Assembly (NCBI GenBank): GCA_031308135.1
Contig: JAHLJT010003656.1
Coordinates: 67,785,484-67,849,483, forward strand
Reading direction: 5' to 3'
Source: Acheta domesticus
Lineage: Eukaryota > Arthropoda > Insecta > Orthoptera > Gryllidae
DNA length: 64,000 nt
This document shows positions 22,770 to 35,909 of the stretch, piece after piece. Numbering within the stretch: position 1 is the first letter of the stretch; every line of letters starts with the position of its first letter. A program made the position numbers and the translations under genes. The notes beneath the pieces were generated by a model. The model saw nothing but the letters and a program-made list of their open reading frames with translations, had not been told where the DNA came from and ran no database searches.

Positions 22770-25700
22770 TTAGTCACGTGCAATGCCAATGATTGTGAGA
22801 AGGTACAGAAAGATGTTAATAACATCCAAATACAAGCTCAATGCAGCAAAGATGTATTCTTCAGGAGAGATCGAGTACTTGTGTTTTCCTCCCATCATCA
22901 TCTGGGTATCATAAACAAGATACACACAGAAAACAAGTGCACCAAGAGATGCGTAAACCAAAGTAAGTGTTTTGTTTCCAGGGAGTATAGCTGCAACAAT
23001 ACCAAACAGGAACAATATGATTACTGCAACAAATAGAACTCCACCCATTACAGTGAAGTCCCATTTGGTTTGGAAAGCAAAGAGGGTTAGTCCAAAGCAC
23101 ACAGCTGCACAAAGTCCAACAGCCATCAGGACCTGAAACAACACATAATTAAATAGGTAAACAGAATGAAGCAATTTTATAAACAAAATTCAATAGGAAA
23201 CCAACAATTCTGATTTATGGGTGGTTTATATAACTGATTGCGATATGATCAAATGGTTTATACACCTGAATGTGAATGAACTATCTTGTATTAATTAAAA
23301 AGCATTAAACAGTACAATCTTGAAATGTTAAATTATTTTGCTACTAAAAATAATTATATACTGTATAATATTTTAATCTATCTGTAACAAGTATGTACAG
23401 TAGTATAATTCCTAGGCTAATGACATCTCGATCAGGTTTCCCTGGTCCTTTGAGCAAATGCTAAGATGGCCCCTAGTTTTTCTTCTGGACAGTAATGTAA
23501 CTTCACTCTTCTTAAAGTTTCAGTTGTCTAAGTTCAAACCAGGAGCTCTCACGTAAACATGTGAAACATTTCTTTTTGAAACCTGATCAACATACTGAAG
23601 AAATCAGGTATTTTACAAGAATGCCTGGCTAAAGAAACAGGTAAACTGAGGCATTCAGGAATTGCAACACTACTAACAGAGAAAGATGGTCTTATTCAAA
23701 ACTCTATTGGATAGAAAGGAAGGACAATACTCCATAAGGTTCTGTACTGAAAGCAAATGCTTGGGCACACCATAGGTGGGTCATACCCTGATAAATGGTC
23801 AAGAGCTCCCAACATAATCTTCTAACTATGTCTCTAATGGCTGTATTCTCAATTATGGATTACTTAAAACACAATCTGTGAATTGAGGAATTCGTGGATT
23901 ACCCTTGGCCAGAATGCTACAGTAAATAAATCTGACATTTAAATCATACAGCAATAAATCTAACATTTCTATTTGAGAAATTGATATTTTCACAATTTTC
24001 ATTGACAAATATGCAAATATTATTGTGTGTAGCAAAAAAAAAAGATAAATGAAACAAGTTTTTTGTCATTACCAACAAATTTTTGTTGGCATTGATGAAG
24101 CCACTTATTTTAAAATTTCTACTATCATATTCATATCAATAATATTCATATTTAGAAAAAGCAACTAATAAATACTCTATCCCTCAATATGAATACTTTA
24201 TTTCTAAACAGGAAATGTCAGAGACAGATTACAGTAGCAGTATAGTAACAGCAGCAACAGGTGGGATAAGAATCCCAAATTATGAGAATGCTGTCTACTC
24301 CCAGGAATGCCAATATTACCTCAAAGATTCCACATTCTAAAAGCATCACAGAAGAATTTGAGTTGAGGGTGCAATGTTTACCTTCTTAAAATCTGAATAT
24401 TATCAAGATATGATGAACAAATAATGTATTCAGTAAGAAAATTAAATTTTGTCCACATGTTAAAGTAGTGTTCGAATCAAATATGGACTACATTCTTTAT
24501 TTGTTTGTTTTTAGCAATTTGAGTTTCGTAATTTAGTTTTTATATTTGTTCTACAACTGGTTAGCAAAGTAATGTTTGCAAAGTTGATTACATTGAAATC
24601 ATTTAGCATCTTTCGCCATGTTTCTTCTTTTTATTTTTGTTTATTGTGTTTATAACTTAGAGTTCAATAATATTAATGTATTTGAGCATTACATTAGTCA
24701 AAAGTATAATTTATTCACCAGGAAAGTTTCTATTTCAATATTGTACATTACTGAAATAAATAAAAATATTTATTAATTGCATTCAGTTTTGCCCGATTAT
24801 GTTGCCGACACCAACCTACATTTGTTTTGGGTGTTGAAGTATGTATTTCTCATGATCTCCTAGTGAATGTAAAAGTCAAGAGAGACTTTCTAATAGATGA
24901 AAGTAAGAAACTGTGATCGTACTTTTAATTAACAGCAAAAACCGTCTTTAAAAAATGAATTCCTTTATTAAAAAATAACCTGCACTGATAGAATGAAAAT
25001 TCCAAATTATATGAAATTAAATACAATAGTAGCTGAACCCATTACTAGAAACACTATTATTATTCAAATTATTCAATATGCAACTGACTACCCAGATGAT
25101 TTATATTACTGATGACGAATAGCAATTATCAAAAGAGAAATTCTGTTTGTTGCTGAAGAAATTTGATTTCAAATGAAAATGTTCTTTCTACCTTACTGAG
25201 ATGTAAATGTTATAGACTGGATGTAGGTAAAGCTGTAGAGCATTACATGTTCTTTAAAAGTTATTTTTTCAAACTAATCTACTCCGAAAGATCTCTTCGC
25301 CTAACTCATTCTAATAATTTTTTTGCTTTCTGAAGCTAATAGAGGGGGTCTCTCTTTGTTTTAAAACCATGCTGTAACTTCAACAGCAAAAAAATCATAG
25401 CCGTCGGAATCATCTATACTGTTTAAGAGAGTAACCAAGGGCAACCACGTGCAATTCGTGAATTATACACTGAAATCGAAGGTATAACCCACGGATGGAA
25501 ATTGGAATGCATTTGAGGGGTGCAACCCAAGAATCGCAACCGATCTGGCCTGTGAATAAGGTTTATAGCTTTGATTCATAAATTATCTGAACACTACTAT
25601 AATTCTCATACTACACGGTATTGAGAATACAGGCGCATATGTTTAACTTTGCATGGAAATTAATTGTGGCAAATCTTTCGGCTTTGTGTGTGTGTTTGGA

Positions 25701-28700
25701 AAATTAACACTTTTCTAGGAACTTCAAAATTCTAATGAGAGATGTTTAAATAATGCCTAAAATGTACTTTTCCATAAAAATGGGTTGATAAGATACTGTT
25801 TTGGGGCTTTTGCAAAAATCATCAACTAAACAATTAATTTTTACATCAAAAACCATAATGATCCTACAGGGTATATAACCAAAATTAGACCTCCTAACAT
25901 AGAAGGACCCAGATATGCAATAAGGAGCAGCATAAGTACAGGTTGTCCGGGGAGGAAACGTCGAAACTTCGAAAATAAGCTCTAACCAACTTTTGAGTGC
26001 TTATTGCAGCTCAACCATTTGGAATATCCAAGTAGTTTATTAGACAAAATATGCTTAGAATTGTCTTAAGAGCTTATTTTCGAAGTTTTGACGTTTCCTC
26101 CCCGGACATCCTGTAGGTGCAACTCCGGCAATAAACCTCTTTACGTAGGAAGGTAATTAAGGATTACAAGTTTTGCGAGATGACCCATAAATGCTTAGTA
26201 CGTATTCCTCAAAAATTAAAATATTCCAAAAAAAGAACAAATATTCCAAAAAAATATACTGCTGTAATTCGTTTTGTACACAGTGCTGTTGTGAGAAGTG
26301 CATAGGGAGGAGATGGCTCATTAAGCTCAAAACGCACACAGTTCTTATTGTCACTTCTTAGTAACCCAATGCATGTTGTTACTTAAGTATGTCGCACTGA
26401 CAGAGAGAAATGGTTCATTCTTTATGTACATACAACTCACAACCGTAGAAACGAGACAAAACATTAAAACACTGACAACTCATCAAAAGATCTCCAAAAA
26501 TCTCCCTGCAGTAAGGCAACAAATCAAAGTTCTAATTCAGAGTTAATATTGCTTTAATGTTTAATATCACTCTGAAAATGTAGTTTACATCACTTGAAAT
26601 TTATGGCATAACATCACAAAATTAATAATATATTTCAAATTCAAGTCTATTTAAAAACCTAGAATTTTGAGATGTTGTCTCCTGGAACTGGGCTGCTGAC
26701 ATACAGAATTATGTATAGCAAATTCAATACAAGATTAGAAGATGCTAAGTACTCACTGCTTCTGAATTGTAAGTGCTGGAAATAACTCCAAGAATCAAAC
26801 TTTCTGCTAATGTGAAGACGAACAGAAAGATAAAATTCATAGGAGCCTTTCGGCGGACATTGGTGCAGCAGGACATGGCAATAAGTGTCACCAAAACAAT
26901 AACAAATGCAATCCACACCATCTCAGGATGTCCCCTCACATATTTCTTAGTTCCATCGTGAAAGGTGAAGAGAGCAATAAAACTCAATGAAATAAGTAGT
27001 TGAAGCATGAGGATGCTGTACACCTTCCTGTAAATTAAAAAAAAATGCAAATTAGAACTCTTAAAATTGATTACCTTGAAGTCACAACACAATTGAACTG
27101 TTGGGCCAAAGCACGATCCTTGTTAGAATACTTGTAAATTATGATTTTTGTGGAATACTGTTCTATGTAGTTGTGAGTAACTTGCAGCAATTTTATATTT
27201 CAAAACAGTTGAAGGCACTGCTAGGTACAGTTCTTAGCACTAGAATACCCAGATGTGTCATTTCGACTCGTAATGCTCTTTATGTCCTCGTAACTCTTTT
27301 GTTTTGAATATTGAATTTTGTGATTTCGTGACTTTTCATCAACTTCAATTATTTCCAGTATATTAAAAACTGAATAGTGTAAACATATTTCAAGAAAAAT
27401 TATCGAATTTACCTAGAACACCCGCGAGGCATCATTTCGACTCCTTGGATACTGACCTAATCTTGTAGGCTCTGTTTCATTTATTTCAACACTGAAAAAT
27501 GTTTAATACGTCTCCTAGTATTTCAGATATTCTTATTAAGAAATACACGAACATTCTTTCCACTTTGCATTGTTTTCAGGTCTTCTTGTTCAAAACATGT
27601 AAAGTCTTGAATCATGAGTTGTTTCATCACAGAACAGAACCTCATTGTTTTAAAAATCAAATTATTGTTACTTGAAAGAAAAGGATTGTTATCATATGAT
27701 GGTTCAATGACAAAATATTTCTTATTATTCATATAAAGGGAAATGTTCCGTGTTTAGAAGAGATGTTTAGTGTATTGCAGGGCAATTTGAACTACAGATG
27801 ATTATTATGTGGTCAGATATACTTCGTTTTTGATTCACTCTTGTTTTATGAATCATGATTTTCGAATTTATAAAAGAGGTTTGAGAAGAAATCAAGGCTA
27901 ATTTCACTGATTTTATCTGAAAAGTAATTTTTCTTTAGTATGAAGTGATACATTTACAAACTGTAGACATATTATGTCAGATGAACAGAGTTGATACACC
28001 AGGATTTTCCTTTCAAGCGTAATGTATTTACACAGTTTATGGTATACAAACCACATGAAAGCAGCAAACAATTGTGACTTGTGAGAGATTAACACTAAAA
28101 AGGTGTGTGTTAATTTGTTCTTCATTCACTGGAAATGTTGGGGAAGTATTAAAAACTGAGAGGAAACTCCTGAAAAAAGGAGCCGCATCAGAATACACAG
28201 CAGGTGTTGATCAAACGTCTGGATTACATTCTACCAAATATGCTTCATATCTGTGACCTGTGCAAGGCATTAAAAGTTCGAATCGTGCAACTGGATGCAT
28301 TTTGTACTGTATGCATAGTAAAGTTAGTAATATAGAAAGTAAATACAACCCAAACACAAAGTTCCATTTAGAATACGTGGTTAAATTTCTTTGAAAACTC
28401 CATCACGAAATGGACATCAAGTTTCTATCAGTGCAAAGCAAATACAAATTTGTAACATATTTGTTAGTTTAAAATAAATATTATTTAAAGAAAGTAATTA
28501 ATAATAATAAAGTTGACATATGCGAGACCGTATGGAAAGTGCAATGCAAAGGAAATCTATTATTACGAAAAATTAAAAGTTTATAGCATTTTTATTATCA
28601 TTTTTATAAAAATATTCTTCTTCTTCCTTTAGTTCCTTTCGGAGCTTAGGGCCTCGGCAAAGGATTTCATCTTACTCGGTTTTCTGCAATAGGTATGATT

Positions 28701-31700
28701 TGTTTCCATATCATATCAGTCTACTGGATCTCTCCTTCCACTGTTCTTCTCCAGTATGTTCTCGGACGACCTTGGCTTCTACTCCATTGTGGGTTCCAAC
28801 ACAGTGCTTCACTGCTTCACTCTCAATTGATTTTTGAGGTTTCCTTAAAGTATGTCGTATCCAGTTCCATTTTCTGTGTTTTATTTGCTTTGCTATCAAT
28901 GTTTCATCGGCTTTCTTCAGCAGTTCTTTATTTGTTATTACTTGTGACCACCTAATGTTTAGGATTCTTCGTAGACATCAGTTGTAATTTGTAATTTCTG
29001 TATAATTTTCCCCATTATTTTCCAAGTTTCTGATCCGTATAAAAGCACAGATTTTACATCTGAGTTGAAAATGCATACTTTTGTTTTTAAGGCAATATTC
29101 CTCTTTTTCCACACTTCTCTTAATTGTATAAAACAAACGTTTGCAAAAATATTATTAATAGATAAAAGTTTACTTTTCAACATATAATTTTGTCCATTTA
29201 CTTTCCCATTTCATCCTAGATGTTTCTTTAACTCCCATTCCGCAGAACAGTTGGCAAGAATTGTTAAAAAAATATTTAATAATTATTTATTATGTGTGTG
29301 TGTATATATATAAAAATATTTGGTAATAATTCCATTAAATACCAAATAATTATCTTTAATATTGTTATGCTAACACAGATAAATATTTTTTTGCAATATT
29401 TCCTTTTAAGAAGTATCGTTCAAGGCAAAGAGTCGAAAAGACTCTGCTGGGTGTTCTAGGGAGAATAAGAAAGCCGAGCGTTCTAGTGTTAAGAAACGCA
29501 AATAGATTACCAGTTGTAATAACTAGAGACCGGATTTTTATGCAATTACATATTTTTTGTCTTTCTACTTATCGTTCTCAAAATTGTAATCTTGGCGAAT
29601 CATAGCCCTCCTAACACAATATCGAATTTTTTCGTTACACATTTTTACATATTTAGTACTATATTAAATATTTTACATATTTTGCTGTTTTCAAAATATA
29701 TTTTCTCATTTTATTAATTTTCTTCAATTTAATTTCATATTTTTTGATGAAAATATGTATTTTTTTTTAAAATCAGCATTTTTCTACATTATTGGAGAAA
29801 TCTGCGTGTCCAAAATATCATTCATATCACGTTTTGTGATCTGTTACCGTAATTTCCAAGAAAAATTTATGACCACCGACGTGTGATTGATGAAGATGCT
29901 TCAGTGTTTGTTTGCTAGTCGTAGATCTGGCCAGTTTGTGAGATGGCTCCTATTACGATTAGTCTGCCTGCTAAACTACGGTCCTGGATTATAATAGATT
30001 ACGCATTTCCTGCTGACAAGAAAGTTGTTTGATGTAAAGTGAGCAGTTTTTCTAAAAGTAATTTCTTGCGATGTAAATGGTTTTTAATTCGAGAATTTTA
30101 AGATTACATATTATCTTCGATTTTACATATTTATTACACATTTTTCATTACATATTTATGTACATATTTTGACATTTAATACTACATATTTTTCCGGTCT
30201 CTAGTAATAACAGCCTATGTCATTAGTCATGTACAGCGCACATTGGAGTCTGTCTACATCTGGAAGTTCACCCTTTTCAGTTACTTCTTTAAAAGTACAG
30301 TGATGTGCAAAACATTTGATCATTGTAACATGGATGACAATGCTGTGACACTAGCTGCTAATGATGTTGAATGGTTGAGAAAATTGAAAAAAAAAAATAG
30401 CTCTCGAAAGAAGCAGATCTTCGACTGCACAGCGCTTCCGAGTGGCGCGAGGGCTCTTCCCACGGGACCCCCGCCGCATGCCGGCAACGGTGGGGGGGGG
30501 GGGAGGGGTTCGGCGGGGATAGGTTTCGCCGACCCGTCGCCCACGACGAACAATGGGACCGCAGCAGGTTAAACGCCGCGACGAGTGTCCCAGTGGGAAG
30601 ACCTCCATTTAAACCAATGCTTTACTATCAATCGCGCCACTCGGTAGCGCTGTTGAGTGTATACTTCGGAAGGGGCCTTAAGGCTCCTCCAAGAACAGTA
30701 AGTTCATATTTCTTTATAATTCTTAAACGTATGGATAGTGGTTTAGAGAACAGGGTAGGAGAAGATATACATTGTTACTTTCTAACATTACCTGCTATAC
30801 ATTATTTTTACCACTGGTTAGAAAACATTTTGTTACAGGTACAAATTTGAAGAAGGGACTGTAAGCAGATGTGCTCACAATTTTCACTTGCTCTTAGAAA
30901 AGAGTTGTTAACAACAAACCAATCTGACATAAATCCTTGTTTGTTTGTTTTGTTTTCACAAACTACATAAACAACAACAAAGTACATCAGAAAAATCAGA
31001 GTGATTTACTTACAATATTAGTCATTGATGAGTTGGAACATTACAAGACAAAATGAAGAATGGAGATCATGTACCTGTTGACCATAGAGGAAAACAACAT
31101 AGAAGGCCATATGCTGTTTTGTATGATTCAAGAAGCTTGATTGAAGGCTACATTCACAGATTCCCAAGGCAAAAATCACCTTATAATCAAAATATAACGC
31201 AAAAAGATTGAGCTCAATGGTCACCTTGGCTAACTTGTATAGATGTTTTGAAGAGGACCACCGGAATGTCAATGTAAGTAAAACCTTATATACAAGTCTA
31301 TAATTACACAATAAACCTTATATACAAACCTTGAATTTGTATTTTGGTACATAAGATCTGATTTATGTTAGGTATTTGATGAACTACATGAGAAACACTT
31401 TACTGGCAAAACAAAGAAAATCCAAGAGGAGAGTGATTTCCATCAAATTAAAGAAATTTTAGGGAACCAAGAACTGAAATCAAATTAATATTGGCAAGTC
31501 TCAGATAAGTATGTCAGTCAAAGTTCTGAGTGTTGATATGTAGTGTGATACACCAAATGCGGGAGGGCATTCAATATCGAATAATTTAATGCTTTAAAGC
31601 TAAATTAAATTAGAATTAGGCACCTTAGTAACAGGTGACCAGGACGTTGCTAGGGAGAACACCAATGTTTTGACAAGTTACGATATTTGGTAAACGGGCA

Positions 31701-34700
31701 CCTTAGTAACAGAGATAAACAATTTCATGAGCCCGTGGATACAGTGTAGAATCAGTCGAAAAATGTGTGTGTAAGAGTAGAAATTTCGCCCAAGAGTAGT
31801 TAGAAAAGTAAATACATAATAAGAATCCATTGGTGGGGAATATAAAACAGAATTTTGTACAACAATGAATACGAGTTTTCCTGGATTGAAAAACGAAAAA
31901 AAATAGTTGGAGCTCAGATTTCATAGCGAGAGGATCATTTCTGAATTAGGGGGTGCGTGTTCGAGTTCAGACTTGGTATATTTTTGTGATCGAAAGTAGA
32001 GATTTGTAAAAATTTCGAAGATACAGTTCAGGACTTTAATTTTTTTCTTCCACGAGTGAAAGCGGAACATAGAAACGTTTTGGTGAAACCATGACTTGGA
32101 TTATTTTCATACCGATAGGGAGGAACTTTTAAGAAACTTGTCAACATTAATTAGTTTTCACCAGTGACGAAGGTGAAGCACCTGGTTAATGAACTTGTAA
32201 TTATTTTAACGAACAAGGCGAGGACTTTAATTATTTTACAAATGGATCGGGACGCGTAAATAACTGTAGAACTGTTTATTTGAACTTTAATTATTTTCAC
32301 CAGTGCTGATTGTGTTATGGCATACTAGTGCAAGCAGCTTCGGGCGCATGAATAACTGATTCAATTAGTAATACGTGGGTAGGCATCTGCATGCACGCAT
32401 ACGACTAAAGCATTATATGAATGGGAGTGACTTCGTGGCGTGCCGGAAGATTCAAGATAAAAGGCATCAAGACTAGAGCTGGTAACTGGTCGGTCGGAGG
32501 TGATGGTGTGGAGATAAAAGTGCTGGTGATGGTGTGGCGTCCGAGCGAAGCATCCAACAATACAATGGGAAGAGAGCTCAGGTTAATGTTCGTACGAACA
32601 ATTATTTTATTTTCCATGGTCATGACCAAAGTCAATAATTTTTAAAGAGTGTTGTTTCGAATCAAATGAAATCTTTGGTTATAATAAATTCAAACTGTTC
32701 TTAGTGCTAAAGAAAGTACAAAAAACAAACTTGGTTATTATTGTGCAATCTGGCATATCATTAAAATAACTTTCAGGTTTTGTCGTTTTCCGTATGGAAG
32801 CGAGTCGACAGGGGGCAGATTGTGGTTGCACGATGAGGTAAGCCAAATTGTGCCCCTTGCGTATTCGAACCCATGACAGAAGCACAACGCGTTAATAGAG
32901 ATATTTTTTTTGGATTTGATACGTTGCAATAGTAGTTTTTAACAATTAATTTGAAACTACCTGTTTCAGTAGTAAGTTCTTTTCATTTTGCGATCCATAG
33001 TATGGGAACAAATTTAGCCACCATGCATTTGTGCTACGAGTGCAACATCAGGAATAGCATCAAGTAACTACAACAAATTACAACGAGAAGAGCTTAAGTT
33101 AATCATGTAGTCTGATCATTACACTAGTCAAAATAATAACCGGCAAACATTTTAAATTAGCAAAATGCGATGACTTTACTTCAATGAAAATTTCTATCAA
33201 CTGGACAGTTTCTTTTAATGTGGTTGAGATTTTGCACTTGTGAAGAAGTGTCACAAAAGAAATTGTCTAAAGTGCATATACCTACAGACTGGAAGTACGT
33301 CATAGCTGAAGCAAAACAGAATGAGCCCTTTCTAAATGAAGAAATGAAACAAACAGATATCAAATATTTATCAATCATTGACCATTGTTTACAAAAAATA
33401 GATACAGCTCAAAATTAAAGGTTATAAAATACTTATGGAAGAAATATCATCTTGAAGATCCCTCCAATATTCATACTTTAACCAGCCATATTGTCATGAA
33501 ATTTTGGGAAACATTGGAGGTTTGTGAAAAGAGCTGGGACCTCTAAATATGCCACAGGATCTATCTCCAGCCAAAGATTAACTCTATCCAATCCCAAAAA
33601 GTAAGAAAAAAGATTTGCAGAAGAAGAATCCTTGGACAGCCAGATGCTGAACTCAAGTCATTTCAGTTCTGTCATTACCAAACCAGTGATTTTCATGGTT
33701 GAACTTCTGAATTTTTATAATGACTTTAAGAGTTTTATTTATTATTTCATTATTAACAGTGTAACAGTTTTATTTTATTACATCAAGTTGATGTGCAATA
33801 TTTTTTCCTGAATTACAGTATGTAGAATAGACATTATTCTGTAGCAATAAAATAAGCTTAATACTTATTTCTCTCTCATTTAATTGATAATTAAATCAAA
33901 GTGTACATACACAATTTCCTTTAGGCGTGCATACAGGCTTGTTAAGGACTAATTTAATTACAATGACAATCTTCAGGAAAGGTAGAAATATTAACATTGG
34001 GGCAAATGGAAACAAAACTAGAAAAACCCAATTTATTATAGCACCATAGTATTCCTAAAGAATTTTTGAAAACCATTCTAGTGAATTACTTTTACAGGTT
34101 AACCTTCCCTCTTTCTCAGCTTGCAATTTCAATCTCCCACCTTGACACGCAGTATTGGAAAAAGACTCTCCATACTTGGTTTCTCAAGACACTTTCCAAT
34201 GTTGGCAGGTGCACAAAAATAGATAATATAAGTTCTGTTTTAAGATGGCAAAATATAAATCACTTTTAAAAAATTTTCCATGACAGCAAATTAAAGATTC
34301 AAATGTCATGAAAAATTATTGTCCGCTGTCTTATTGCAATTTGCCACCATTGTTTTTTCATAAACTACTAGAGAAATGCATCTTTTACCTCCTAAATATT
34401 AACATACAAGTGAATTATATAATGACAATGTGACTTTACTTTGCTATCTAAGCACAGATTTACAATAACAAGACGCATCCATTAAAATGCTTCACAAGAA
34501 ACTACTCCTCCCTTCTGACGGGATACTATTAAATTTCCCTGTAAACATTAAATATGTAGATAAATTGGATAAGCCCAGTTTTGTTTTTCTCAGGTTCACA
34601 GATACATTATTTTTACAACTCTATATCAGGATTTGCTTCTTTATAGTCCACTTTACTAGCTATATTCTTCCATTTCCTTTCCTTTTCTGTAAAGAGCCTT

Positions 34701-35909
34701 GCATGAATTATAGCAAGAGTGTACAATACAAATTTACACCTATTGAGTTTATTATTAGATATCTCATAAGAGTACATACATGAAACCATTCTCTTTGTCC
34801 CTAATATACTAGAATTACACACAAGACAATACTTTTATGACATATCATGGTCTGATTTAGTTAAATAGACCTGGATGTCGACCACTCATGCAGTGGCATT
34901 GGATATCAAAGTCATCTAGTGTATGAGTAGTTTTATTCCATGGAAAGTTGACCATACAATATGTTGGATTTATTAGTAAAGGCATGAGATGCAAATTATT
35001 TTTCGAAATGCGAACCAATGGAAACACGGAGAAGGAACAATTCAGTTGGATTTAAAGTGTCACCAAAAACAAGATGTGGCTTGAGGAGCTACAAGAAGTT
35101 CTGACCCACTTTGAACTGCCAGCGACCCGAAAAAAAGTGACTTGCAATGTAAAAACAGTTCATAAAATTAAAATACGTTAAACAAGAATAAGGTTTCACC
35201 AATGAAGCAAAAGATTCTGAGATGTAGGAGCAACTGATGAAGAATCCAACATGGAGACTACAGAAAAAACAGCCGGTAAAATAAGAATAAAGGATTCGCA
35301 GAACCAAGAAAATTCATGAGAAACACCACACGAATTCTGTTATCACAAGGTGTTTGGTTTTACAATCTATTCCCAATAGTTGATCAATCCCAGATGATCT
35401 TTCCACAAATCAATGTCAGATAATTAAGGAATTTCCCTACCACTTCCCCCATTCTTAAAATAAATATCAAACATTTTACTTTATCACAGTTTACAATTCC
35501 TCATTCCACATTTTTGATCAGAAGTTCCAAATAAATTACAAATTGTAAATGACCACTGAAGATGGTTTAACGACAAAATTTTACTAGACAATACCAAATA
35601 ATTACCGGATGAATCCATGACGAATAGTTTTCTCCGAGAACTCAAATGGGCCAGTTTCTCCGCTATTCTGGGTGAGTGGTTCATCACCATAAGCTGTTCC
35701 ATACATGCCGGACTGAGGAGAAGCAAAACCCGGAGCTGGAGGAGCAAAAGCTGGATTGGATCCTTCGTAGGGTGGAGGAGGAGACGGGTAGTTTGGATAC
35801 GGATATCCTTGTTGTGGTGGTGCTGAGGCTCCAGCAGGAGGAGGATAACCGCCTGGTTGGGGAGGGTAGCCCTCTTGCTTTGGATAAGGAGGCTGAGGCT
35901 GTCCGTAAC
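22770..35909 (-). CDS. Nmda1: Lifeguard/GRINA-type Bax inhibitor-1 family membrane protein (3' three coding exons; 5' end not found)
   Basis: Exons on the minus strand: 35909-35606, 27027-26757 and 23132-22770. Junction phases agree: the first ends with CG and the next supplies G (Arg), and the second ends in phase 0. The joined product is about 311 residues. The first exon is a Pro/Tyr/Gly-rich cytosolic tail (YPKQEGYPPQPGGYPPPAGA) ending FEFSEKTIRHGFIR. The other exons hold seven hydrophobic segments: KVYSILMLQLLISLSFIALF, VWIAFVIVLVTLIAM, NFIFLFVFTLAESLILGVIS, VLMAVGLCAAVCFGLTLF, VLFVAVIILFLFGIVAAIL, LTLVYASLGALVFCVYLVYD and YIFAALSLYLDVINIFLYLL. LVYDTQMM is the conserved family motif. Family knowledge: these proteins sit in ER or Golgi membranes and affect Ca2+ handling and protection from cell death. 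The first exon in view starts in phase 1 after an AG acceptor, so at least one more 5' exon exists; none was found up to 64 kb. Introns are 3.6 and 8.6 kb. The symbol follows the Drosophila relative and is approximate. Confidence 0.93.
23640..23775. repeat. Dispersed repeat, copy 1
   Basis: The segment shares CAATACTCCATAAGG and its surroundings (TTGGATAG upstream, GCAAATGCTTGGGCACAC-like end downstream) with 51290-51430 in the same orientation. Class unknown; probably an old transposon fragment. Confidence 0.55.
25939..26113. mobile_element. Tc1/mariner-like MITE, 175 bp
   Basis: Terminal inverted repeats of about 44 bp start CAGGTTGTCCGGGGAGGAAA at the left and end TTTCCTCCCCGGACATCCTG at the right, with few mismatches. 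TA dinucleotides flank both ends (25937-25938 and 26114-26115), as expected for TA-targeting elements. There is no coding capacity. Relatives lie at 19885 and 44067. Confidence 0.85.
27238..29488. mobile_element. Probable piggyBac-like element, decayed, 2.25 kb
   Basis: The left end CACTAGAATACCC follows TTAG (27234-27237). The right end, read inward, is CACTAGAACGCTC and abuts TTAA at 29489-29492. Subterminal TTTCGACTC occurs near both ends (27263, 27434 and, inverted, 29430). CACTAGAA resembles the CCCTAGAA end of canonical piggyBac. No transposase could be read. A LINE fragment (28640-29200) is nested inside. Confidence 0.5.
28640..29200 (-). mobile_element. Non-LTR retrotransposon ORF2 C-terminal relic
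   Basis: The minus strand reads VWKKRNIALKTKVCIFNSDV, then KSVLLYGSETWK and KIIQKLQ (29183-28960). In a shifted frame it reads HRKWNWIRHTLRKPQKSIES (28899-28711). These are the post-reverse-transcriptase blocks typical of LINE ORF2 (VLLYG.ETW and R.W.W.GHTLR). The copy is frameshifted and fragmentary. Confidence 0.8.
29524..30203. mobile_element. hAT-type non-autonomous element with perfect 8-bp target duplication
   Basis: The 680-bp element starts TAGAGACCGG and ends CCGGTCTCTA. Both ends are followed inward by AT-rich sequence containing ACATATTTTT-type motifs. The perfect 8-bp direct repeat GTAATAAC flanks it at 29516-29523 and 30204-30211, the hAT signature length. The interior has no recognisable transposase. 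It lies in the large lifeguard intron. Confidence 0.88.
30429..30653. mobile_element. GC-rich inverted-repeat element of about 225 bp
   Basis: ACAGCGCTTCCGAGTGGCGC at the left (30429-30448) pairs with 30633-30653 at the right with one mismatch. A second inner pair, TCTTCCCACGGGAC against GTCCCAGTGGGAAGA, extends the palindrome. The centre holds a G run at about 30490-30502. High GC contrasts sharply with the AT-rich intron. No target duplication was defined. Confidence 0.65.
30654..35605. other. Remainder of the large lifeguard intron
   Basis: AT-rich sequence with transposon-like relics only. Around 31619 and 31699 the motif GGCACCTTAGTAACAG occurs twice. A plus-strand frame at 33218-33418 (NEPFLNEEMKQTDIKYLSII) looks like a decayed coding fragment of unknown origin and is followed by stops. 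A short minus-strand stretch at 32840-32885 (GGGTTCGAATAC) resembles a tRNA B box. No host exon was recognised here. Confidence 0.4.

Larger units (their letters stand above)
23133..26756. other. Lifeguard intron between exons 2 and 3 in view
   Basis: AT-rich intron of 3.6 kb. It contains a dispersed repeat at 23640-23775 and a Tc1/mariner-like MITE at 25939-26113. The rest shows no recognisable coding or structured sequence. Confidence 0.6.

Noticed and set aside
31018..31311. Minus-strand frame of 97 codons between lifeguard exons, considered as an extra exon
   Set aside because: The flanking exons join in frame without it, and its sequence does not match the family.
32835..32890. tRNA-like B box GGGTTCGAATAC on the minus strand
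   Set aside because: No A box at the right distance and no cloverleaf; at most a SINE relic.
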